DNA of 11,806 bases, taken from assembly GCA_015492755.1 (NCBI GenBank), contig WGEM01000452.1, positions 1 through 11,806 on the forward strand. The letters run 5' to 3'. The notes beneath the pieces are model-generated. The model saw nothing but the letters and a program-made list of their open reading frames with translations, was not told the DNA's origin and made no database searches. This DNA is from Gemmatimonadota bacterium. GTDB lineage: Bacteria; Gemmatimonadota; Gemmatimonadetes; Longimicrobiales; Gaopeijiaceae. The translations under genes and the position numbers were made by a program. The stretch's first letter is position 1, and each line of letters begins with the position of its first letter. Below, piece by piece: positions 1-6,136 of this stretch.

Positions 1-263
1 GACCTGCGCGGCTCCTGCTCGTGTCGCACCGCTGGCGACGCGCTCGCCAGGGCTGGCGTGGAGTCGCGGGGCGCCACGGCGGCCTGCACGCCATCATCCT
101 CGCGGGGGCAGATGTTTGCCTGACGGACCGGGACGTCCACGCCGGCGGTCCGTGCCGCTCGGTATCCCGAGAGTGCCCCGGCCACGAACACGGTTCCGGT
201 CAGCATCACGAAGATCACGAGCAGTGCACCGGCCTCGCCCCGGCTGAGAACGATACGGATCAT
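1..263 (-). CDS. Single-pass membrane protein, 3' part beyond the window (function unknown)
   Basis: An open frame with no stop runs from an ATG at 261-263 to the left edge, giving 87 visible residues. The start follows the DUF4280 gene by 37 bp and has a GGGGAG ribosome-binding site at 274-279, 10 nt upstream. The protein begins with a short basic stretch (MIRIVLSRGEAG). One hydrophobic segment follows at about residues 12-34, then an R-A-A-R basic flank, so this is an N-terminal membrane anchor or uncleaved signal. The remainder is hydrophilic and rich in Ala, Pro, Ser and Asp, with a single Cys at about residue 52, and resembles a periplasmic linker. I do not recognise a family. Its place at the end of a clpV-vgrG-MORN-PAAR operon suggests a T6SS-linked role such as an envelope accessory or an immunity protein; that is inference. 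Confidence 0.7.
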   Translation of the reverse strand, partial: MIRIVLSRGEAGALLVIFVMLTGTVFVAGALSGYRAARTAGVDVPVRQANICPREDDGVQAAVAPRDSTPALASASPAVRHEQEPRR

Positions 264-300
264 GGGAATCGCACTCCCCAGAGGATGCGCACTATGGCGA

Positions 301-684
301 TCAAGTGACCAATCCTTCCTGCGCCACCGCCACCACTTCGATGGTGCCTCCCCACGTACACATCAATCTCGATGCATCGTCGAGCATCGGAACCCCCTCG
401 ATGAGGACCTTGGGTGAACCCACGAACCAGGGGGCCGTCGTCACCGGCACGCATGGCATCGGCGTGAGGACGCCGGCGGCTGCAGCCGTAGCGGCCGCCA
501 CCTGAGGGTTCGCCGGGCACTGGCACATGCCGAAGGGCGGGATGTTGAGAAAGGGTACGTTGTCGAGGATCGTGGCGAGGGGCGTGGAACCGACCACGCC
601 GCTGGTGGGAAGCACCGAGAGCGGCACGGGTGTGGTGCCCATACTGCACTTGAGAATGGCTCCGGCACCTACCGGCGTCGGCAT
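301..684 (-). CDS. DUF4280 PAAR-like spike-tip protein
   Basis: 127 residues, a complete single domain. The pattern fits DUF4280: an N-terminal GAxLKCSMG (residues 8-16), a central NIPPFGMCQC (47-56), LTPMPC (73-78), W86 followed by G89, and C109 followed by WGG. The family is regarded as PAAR-like: a small cone that caps the VgrG trimer and sharpens the T6SS tip. Cysteines at 13, 54, 56, 78 and 109 could bind metal in place of the His/Cys set of classical PAAR proteins; this is inference. No toxin extension is present, so it would act as a bare tip or cargo adaptor. The ATG lies 6 bp after the MORN gene stop and has GGAGG at 696-700, 11 nt upstream. The family call rests on recognised motif spacing rather than a search. 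Confidence 0.82.
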   Translation of the reverse strand: MPTPVGAGAILKCSMGTTPVPLSVLPTSGVVGSTPLATILDNVPFLNIPPFGMCQCPANPQVAAATAAAAGVLTPMPCVPVTTAPWFVGSPKVLIEGVPMLDDASRLMCTWGGTIEVVAVAQEGLVT

Positions 685-690
685 GGAGTT

Positions 691-1296
691 TCATCCCTCC
701 CGGGGGACGCCCCGATCAAAGATGGTACGCTGGGCCACCGATCCGTCCGCTTCGAATATGGTGGAAGGACCGTGGCGCACGCCATTGGCATAGGTGGTCT
801 CACTGCGAAGGCGACCGTCCGGGAAGAACTCCCGGACCGTGCCGTGGAGGGCACCGTTCTCGTACTCCGCGGTCTTGACTACCCGCCCGCGCTCATCGAA
901 CCACCGGGCCGTGCCATGTTCCTTTCCGGCCAGAAAGGGGATCTCGGAGCGTGGCCGCCCCGTCTCGTCGAAGGTGCGGGACGTACCGTGCCGCAGACCC
1001 CACTGGTAGGTGGTGGTTGACTGGAGGCGTCCCTCGCGGAAGGCGTGGGCCTCACCGTGAAGCTGACCGAGGTGGTACGCGCCACGGAAGACGGGGAGGC
1101 CTCGCGGATCGAAGACTGTGAGTGGGCCGTGCAGCTTCCCCTCGTGGAAGGCCGCCTCCACCTGGCACCCGCCCGACGGGAAGAACTTGCGGTACTGCCC
1201 GTGGAGGACTCCGCCCCACATGTGGGCCGCCTCAGCGGGCGTGCCGTCGGGATGGAAGGTGCGAACCTCCCGCGCTTCGCTCGAGCGGTCCTCCAT
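691..1296 (-). CDS. MORN-repeat (YwqK-like) protein between vgrG and the PAAR-like gene
   Basis: 201 residues built almost entirely from repeats with the pattern xG-x-HG-x-x-x-x-F-x-x-x-G. His-Gly pairs fall at residues 32, 56, 80, 103, 127, 151 and 175, a pitch of 24 with a single 23. This is the bacterial MORN_2 type, annotated in many genomes as YwqK-family antitoxin. Such repeats form an elongated beta-sheet used for binding; no catalytic residues, signal peptide or membrane segment are seen. The ATG is 4 bp after the vgrG stop. It has only a weak GGG upstream (1305-1307), so translation is probably coupled to vgrG. Its stop is 6 bp before the DUF4280 start. Placement between spike and tip suggests a chaperone or adaptor for loading, or an immunity protein. 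The repeat call is firm; the role is inference. Confidence 0.9.
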   Translation of the reverse strand: MEDRSSEAREVRTFHPDGTPAEAAHMWGGVLHGQYRKFFPSGGCQVEAAFHEGKLHGPLTVFDPRGLPVFRGAYHLGQLHGEAHAFREGRLQSTTTYQWGLRHGTSRTFDETGRPRSEIPFLAGKEHGTARWFDERGRVVKTAEYENGALHGTVREFFPDGRLRSETTYANGVRHGPSTIFEADGSVAQRTIFDRGVPREG

Positions 1297-1300
1297 GAGG

Positions 1301-3340
1301 TCAACCCAGCTGGATCATCGAGCCGCCCAGAACCAGCATTCCGCTGGTGTCCACTTTCTGCCCCGCTTCCGCCTCGCTCTCAATCATGATATTCGCTTTC
1401 TGGCTGAGCGTGGTCCCTGCCTCGTTGGTGAGCGACAGTCCGGCTTTGTTCGTGAGGGACAGCGTGGCTTCGTTCGTCAGATTCTGCGTTGCCTGCACGG
1501 ATACGTTTCCGGTGGCGCTCACACTGACGTCGCCCGTGGTGGAGGCATCGAGCTTCGACCCGCTGAGCGTGAGTTCCCCGCCCTTTAGGGTGATCTTCGA
1601 GGCGTTCAGGACGATTTCGCTCGCATTGATTTCAAGTGTGCCGTTCGCCTTCAGCGTGGCGTCGGCCTTCGTCTCCGTCCTGAGCTTGCCGGCGATCTGG
1701 TGTGTGGAGTCTCCCTTGACATCGGTGGAGACGTTGCCGTTGACGTCGGTGGAGACATTGCCCTCCGTATCCATGGCGAGCGTGACACCCGGCTCCTCTC
1801 CGCCCGCTTGAACGGTCGTGGTGCCGAGGATGCTGGCTTCGAAATCCCGATCCACGTCCACACAGAGGTCCGTCTGGGCGCGAATGAGCACCTCGGGATC
1901 GCCCTCGGTCGCTTCCGGGTCGCGGATGGTGATCTCACTGGATCGATTCTTCGGTCCCCCCGGCTCCGATCTCCACCCGAACCGCTCGGGCGCGTCGTAG
2001 GAGCCGGGCTTCGCGCCCGGGTGGTGGACGGTTCCCACCACCAGGGGTTGCTCCGGATCTCCGTCGACGAAGTCCACCACTACAGTTTGGCCCACGCGCG
2101 GAATGAATCGCGTTCCCCATTCCTGGCCGGCGAGGCCCTGCACGACGGGGATCCAGCACGAAGTGGCTCCGCTCTCGTCCCACGGGAACCGGACCTGAAT
2201 CCGGCCCAGGTCGTCCGTGACTGCAGCGCCGCTGGTGTCGCCCGCCACCACCGCAAGCTGCGGCCCTACCGCCCTCCGGCGTGCTGCCCGCCACCCCGGC
2301 GCCACGAGCGTCCCTGAGGGAACCAGCTCCGCCACCACGTCCACGCCATCCTCCGAAGCGGTGATGGACGTGCTCCACACGAAGTAGGTCCCGTCCGCGT
2401 CGAGCGCCGCCGGGAGGTCTCGCACCTTCACGGTGCCCCCGGGAACGAGACCCCGCAGTGCGCCTGCCACGCGGAGGACCACCCGCGACGACTCCAATGC
2501 ATTGGTCCGGGAGGTCGCCTCCGGTTGCACCGGGGCTGTTCCCTGGCCGTCCCAGCCCACCACCGGCCAGGCGGGTACGACCCAGGTGGAGGCACCGTCC
2601 CCACTCCCTCCCTTCACGGACGTCGCACTTCCGTCGGGCCCAGCCACACACAGGGAGACGCTCCCCGTGAGCCCACGATGAGCGAGAGAAGCGTCGCGTA
2701 TGACGTCGTCGAGATCCTCCGTCGTGACGGCTGCTCGCGGTGAAATCTCGTGGGGGCCCGGGCAGTGCTCCCCGGTGGCCCGCCCCTCGCGGACGTGCCA
2801 CCTGAGCGCCCCCTTTTTGTGGTCGAACGAATAGATCCACCCTTCATCTTCGAGTATTCGCTCGAGAAAATTCAGGTCGGATTCGTCATACTGCACGCGG
2901 TAGGACCGTGGCTTTCCCGTCTCGTGCACGTGGATCTCCATCTTCCGGCCCAGTGGCTCACACACCGCTTCCACCAGCGCCCCCGGGGTCTGGTCCTGGA
3001 AGACCCGGCCGGCGGCGCGCCGCCTCAGGAGCGCCAGCGGGGGTTCCAGGACGAGATGCAGCGTGATCCCACCCGGACCGGCGGCGACGGCCCCCACCTC
3101 GGTGGTGAGCCCGTGGATCCAACGCACACCTCCGGAGGCGAGGACGAGGCCCACGGAACACTCGCTGTCCACCAGCCTGGAGAGGTTTACGGTCTCGCCG
3201 TCCTTCGGTTCGACGTTCAGATGGACGTCGAAACGGAACGGCTCGGATACACGTTCCTCGCCGCTCAGCGCCACGGGGCGGGCTCCCGCGGGCCCGTCGG
3301 GCCAGTGGAGTACCAGAGGCCCTTTGGATGATTCGGACAT
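1301..3340 (-). CDS. vgrG: VgrG, T6SS spike protein (TssI)
   Basis: 679 residues. VgrG trimers form the membrane-puncturing spike on the Hcp tube. The gp27-like part covers about residues 10-345 and includes the family signature YRVQYDESDLNFLERILEDE at 147-166. The gp5-like OB-fold runs from about 363 to 442, with RIQVRFPWDESG at 380-391, CWIPVVQ, FIPRVGQTV and VDFVDGDPEQPLVVG. The C-terminal third, about 490-679, is a beta-helical needle of short Asn/Thr/Ser-rich repeats (see the repeat entries). The protein ends in the needle with no toxin domain, so this is a structural rather than an 'evolved' VgrG, and a separate tip protein such as the DUF4280 product is expected to cap it. The start has GGAGG at 3346-3350, 5 nt upstream of the ATG, and lies 15 bp after the clpV stop. 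Length is typical for the family. Confidence 0.96.
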   Translation of the reverse strand: MSESSKGPLVLHWPDGPAGARPVALSGEERVSEPFRFDVHLNVEPKDGETVNLSRLVDSECSVGLVLASGGVRWIHGLTTEVGAVAAGPGGITLHLVLEPPLALLRRRAAGRVFQDQTPGALVEAVCEPLGRKMEIHVHETGKPRSYRVQYDESDLNFLERILEDEGWIYSFDHKKGALRWHVREGRATGEHCPGPHEISPRAAVTTEDLDDVIRDASLAHRGLTGSVSLCVAGPDGSATSVKGGSGDGASTWVVPAWPVVGWDGQGTAPVQPEATSRTNALESSRVVLRVAGALRGLVPGGTVKVRDLPAALDADGTYFVWSTSITASEDGVDVVAELVPSGTLVAPGWRAARRRAVGPQLAVVAGDTSGAAVTDDLGRIQVRFPWDESGATSCWIPVVQGLAGQEWGTRFIPRVGQTVVVDFVDGDPEQPLVVGTVHHPGAKPGSYDAPERFGWRSEPGGPKNRSSEITIRDPEATEGDPEVLIRAQTDLCVDVDRDFEASILGTTTVQAGGEEPGVTLAMDTEGNVSTDVNGNVSTDVKGDSTHQIAGKLRTETKADATLKANGTLEINASEIVLNASKITLKGGELTLSGSKLDASTTGDVSVSATGNVSVQATQNLTNEATLSLTNKAGLSLTNEAGTTLSQKANIMIESEAEAGQKVDTSGMLVLGGSMIQLG
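1409..1480 (-). repeat. Three 8-residue repeats in the VgrG needle
   Basis: VgrG residues 621-644 read as three successive octads beginning LTN(E/K)A, a 24-nt period. They probably correspond to successive rungs of the triple beta-helix. The DNA copies have diverged but remain recognisable. Confidence 0.7.
1715..1762 (-). repeat. 24-bp tandem duplication in the VgrG needle
   Basis: Two adjacent 24-bp units, 1715-1738 and 1739-1762, match at 21 of 24 positions. They encode GNVSTDVN and GNVSTDVK, VgrG residues 527-542. The unit matches the octad period of the needle, so gain or loss of units would lengthen or shorten the spike in frame. Confidence 0.85.
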
Positions 3341-3355
3341 GTTGCCCTCCCGGAG

Positions 3356-6055
3356 CTAGGTCGTAGGTGCGATGCGGAACGAGAACGCGCCGCGGTCGTC
3401 CACGTCGACGTGGACGCTGTCGAATGCGCGCTCCTCGGCCATGCACTCCAGGACGCGGTCGGAGAGTTCCGGAAGCATGGTGTGCGTGATGATGGCGTCG
3501 ATGTTGCGCGCGCCGCTCTCCACCTCCCGGCACCGGGCGGTGATGGCGTCCACGACGGCGTCGGAATACGTGAGGTCGGCGCGGTGCTGCTCCCAGAACC
3601 GTTGTTGAATGCGAGTCATCTTCAAGCGCACGATCTCGCTCAGGTCAGGGTCGGCCAGCGGGTAGTAGGGCACCGTGACCAGGCGGCCCAGGAGGGCGGC
3701 GGGGAAGCGGCTTGTGAGTGCGGGCCGGAGGGCGGTCACCATCTCGTCGGCACTCGGCCTCGCCCCGCCGGCGCATGCGTCCATCACCAGCTCCCATCCG
3801 ACGTTCGACGTGAGGAAGATGATGGTGTTCTTGAAATCGATGAGCTGGCCCTCACCATCCTCCATCACTCCCTTGTCGAAAACCTGGTAAAAGAGCTCCA
3901 GGACGTCCGGATGCGCCTTCTCCACTTCGTCCAGGAGCACGACGGAGTAGGGCCTGCGCCGGACTGCCTCCGTGAGCACGCCGCCGGTACCGTATCCCAC
4001 GTAACCGGGGGGGGCGCCTTTGAGCTGGGAAACGGTGTGCGCTTCCTGGTACTCCGACATGTTCACCACGATCATGTGGCGCTCCCCGCCGTAGAGGAGG
4101 TCCGCCACCGCCGCAGCCGTCTCCGTTTTCCCCACGCCCGAAGGGCCCACCAGGAGGAACACGCCTGTGGGCTTCTCCGGGTCCTCCAGACGAGCGCTGG
4201 ACGTCCCGATGCGGCGGGCGATCATGTCCAGCGCCTCCGGCTGGCCCACCACACGCTCCGCCAGGAGGTCACGCAGGTTCATGACGGCGCGCACCTCGTG
4301 GCGCACCATCTTCCCCACCGGGATGCCGGTCCATTCGGCGAGCACCTGCGCCACAGCCGAGGAGTCCACCTGGACCGGAACGAGGGGACTGTCTCCCTGC
4401 ACGCCGGCCAGCTGCTCTTCCAGCTCGGAGAGCTCTTCCAGAAGTGCGGGGATCTCGCTGGACGAAAGTCCTTTCTCCCCCGCCTCGTGGAGTGCCAGGT
4501 GGAGCGGGGCCATGCGCTCGACGATGGCTCGTTCCTCGGCCCAGCGCTTCTCCAGGACGGCCAGATTCCGGCGTGCGCCCTTCAGGCGGCGGGCGAGCTC
4601 GGAGATGCGATCATCGTCTGAGCCGGTGCGGAGGCTCTCGCGGCGTGCGATGGCGAGTTCCATCTCCAGTCGATCCACGTCGCGGCGTGCGGACTCCACG
4701 CGGGCGGGCGTGCTGGACTGGCCCATGGCAACCCGGGCCGCGGCGGTATCCAGGAGGGTCACCGCCTTGTCCGGCAGCCGGCGGCCGGGGATGTAGCGGT
4801 GGGACAGTTCCACGGCGTCCCGCACCGCCTCGTCGATGATCCGCACGCCGTGGTGGCGCATGAGGATTTCCGCGACACCTCGCAGCATCTCGATGGCGGT
4901 GTCCGGATCGGGCTCCTCCACCTTCACCACCTGGAATCGTCTTGCCAGTGCCGCGTCTTTCTCCACGTACCTCTTGTACTCGGTCCACGTGGTAGCGGCG
5001 ATGGTGCGGAGCTCGCCCCGTGCGAGGGCAGGCTTGAGGAGGTTTGCGGCGTCGCCCTGTCCCTCCGCCCCACCCGCCCCGATGAGGGTGTGGGCCTCAT
5101 CAATGAAGAGGATGCTGGGTCGCTCCGAAGCGCGAACTTCCTCGATCACAGACTTCAGGCGGTTTTCGAACTCGCCCTTGATGCCGGCACCGGCCTGGAG
5201 AAGGCCGAGGTCCAGCGCCAGCACGCGGGCGTCGCGGAGGGGGTCCGGGACGTCTCCTTCGGCGATCCTCTGGGCGAACCCCTCCACGACGGCCGTCTTG
5301 CCGACGCCGGCATCCCCCGTGAGGATGGGGTTGTTCTGTCTCCGGCGCATGAGGATGTCGATGACCTGGCGCACTTCACGGTCCCGGCCCCGGACGGGGT
5401 CGAGGCGGCCCTGCGCCGCTGCCTGCGTCAGGTCCACCGTGAAGCGGGCCAGAGAGGAATCGTGGGCGGATGAGGCGTGAGGCCTGCCGGCGGTAGAAGC
5501 TGGAGTTGGCCCACCGGGCACCACGTCCTGGCTACCACGGTCGGAGCCCGTCGCGGTCCCGTCCGCGGCCGCGACGCCTTCGGGCGAGTCGGCGACGAGC
5601 TCGCGGAGGTTCTCCCGGAGGTGGTCTCTCTGGACGGACGCGAGCGCGGGTGCGGACTCTTGTATCACGTGTGCCCTCAGGAGGTCGTCGTCCAGGAGCG
5701 CCAGGATCAGCGCGGACGTGCGCACCTCGTTCTCGCCCAGGGTGAGTGAGGCGTGGGACCAGGCGCGCTCAAGGAGCCGCAGAACCTGTGGCGAGAAGGC
5801 GGGGGTACGCCCGTTGCCGCGCTTGAAGCCCTGAATGGCCCGGCGTAACTGGTCCGCCAGGGTGTCCTGGTCCACCTCATAGTAGCGGAGGATTCTGTGG
5901 ACATCGGTGTCGCCGAGACCCAGAATCGCCTCCAGGAGGTGCTCGACCTCCACGTCGTAGTTCGTCTGACGGACACACCCCTGTGCGGCGAGTTCGAGGG
6001 CTCTGCGGCTGACGGGACCCAGGCGTTGGATGAGGGCTTTGAGTTCGGTTGACAT
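3356..6055 (-). CDS. clpV: ClpV (TssH), T6SS sheath-disassembly AAA+ ATPase
   Basis: 899 residues from the chosen ATG. ClpV is a hexameric Hsp100 unfoldase that dismantles the contracted TssBC sheath so the system can be reused. An N-terminal double Clp-N-like domain covers about 1-150. A low-complexity Gly/Ala/Ser/Pro linker follows at about 155-205. AAA1 has Walker A GDAGVGKT (247-254), pore loop GIKGEFENRL (291-300) and Walker B LFIDEAH (316-322). A coiled middle domain spans about 450-545. AAA2 has Walker A GPSGVGKT (637-644), pore loop GAPPGYVGYG (680-689) and Walker B VLLDEVEKAH (706-715). GIKGEFENRL lacks the aromatic residue of ClpB pore loop 1, which favours ClpV over ClpB; the vgrG neighbour agrees. 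The frame is open 204 bp further upstream, but that extension is Arg/Pro-rich and overlaps the divergent gene. The ATG at 6053-6055 matches the usual ClpV N-terminus and has GGAG at 6060-6063. Confidence 0.96.
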   Translation of the reverse strand: MSTELKALIQRLGPVSRRALELAAQGCVRQTNYDVEVEHLLEAILGLGDTDVHRILRYYEVDQDTLADQLRRAIQGFKRGNGRTPAFSPQVLRLLERAWSHASLTLGENEVRTSALILALLDDDLLRAHVIQESAPALASVQRDHLRENLRELVADSPEGVAAADGTATGSDRGSQDVVPGGPTPASTAGRPHASSAHDSSLARFTVDLTQAAAQGRLDPVRGRDREVRQVIDILMRRRQNNPILTGDAGVGKTAVVEGFAQRIAEGDVPDPLRDARVLALDLGLLQAGAGIKGEFENRLKSVIEEVRASERPSILFIDEAHTLIGAGGAEGQGDAANLLKPALARGELRTIAATTWTEYKRYVEKDAALARRFQVVKVEEPDPDTAIEMLRGVAEILMRHHGVRIIDEAVRDAVELSHRYIPGRRLPDKAVTLLDTAAARVAMGQSSTPARVESARRDVDRLEMELAIARRESLRTGSDDDRISELARRLKGARRNLAVLEKRWAEERAIVERMAPLHLALHEAGEKGLSSSEIPALLEELSELEEQLAGVQGDSPLVPVQVDSSAVAQVLAEWTGIPVGKMVRHEVRAVMNLRDLLAERVVGQPEALDMIARRIGTSSARLEDPEKPTGVFLLVGPSGVGKTETAAAVADLLYGGERHMIVVNMSEYQEAHTVSQLKGAPPGYVGYGTGGVLTEAVRRRPYSVVLLDEVEKAHPDVLELFYQVFDKGVMEDGEGQLIDFKNTIIFLTSNVGWELVMDACAGGARPSADEMVTALRPALTSRFPAALLGRLVTVPYYPLADPDLSEIVRLKMTRIQQRFWEQHRADLTYSDAVVDAITARCREVESGARNIDAIITHTMLPELSDRVLECMAEERAFDSVHVDVDDRGAFSFRIAPTT

Positions 6056-6136
6056 GACACTCCACACGATGGGCGGCGGCCGCGACTCCGGGTGAGATTC
6101 GGTGCGGAAACGCCCGAATAATCCCGGGGTCGGGGG
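6056..6136. promoter_or_regulatory. Divergent upstream region of clpV and the 759-residue gene
   Basis: This 81-bp gap is the only divergent junction in the window, so promoters in both directions should lie in it or in the first codons of either gene. Its one AT-rich stretch, GAATAAT at 6116-6122, could serve as a -10 element for the plus strand, but I see no convincing -35 hexamer and no clear operator. If that -10 is used, the leader before the GTG at 6137 would be very short. Location is firm; the element assignment is weak. Confidence 0.35.

Noticed and set aside
21..308. 95-residue plus-strand open frame at the left edge
   Set aside because: Arg/His/Gly-rich and opposite the membrane-protein frame, which has a good start site and a clear hydrophobic segment.
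260..694. 144-residue open frame overlapping the DUF4280 gene
   Set aside because: A frame shift of the real gene; its ATG is only 1 nt from the GGAGG that properly serves the ATG at 682-684, and the product lacks any family pattern.
3410..4621. 403-residue plus-strand open frame opposite clpV
   Set aside because: His/Arg/Gly-rich composition typical of antisense frames in GC-rich genes; it lies wholly within a well-supported gene.
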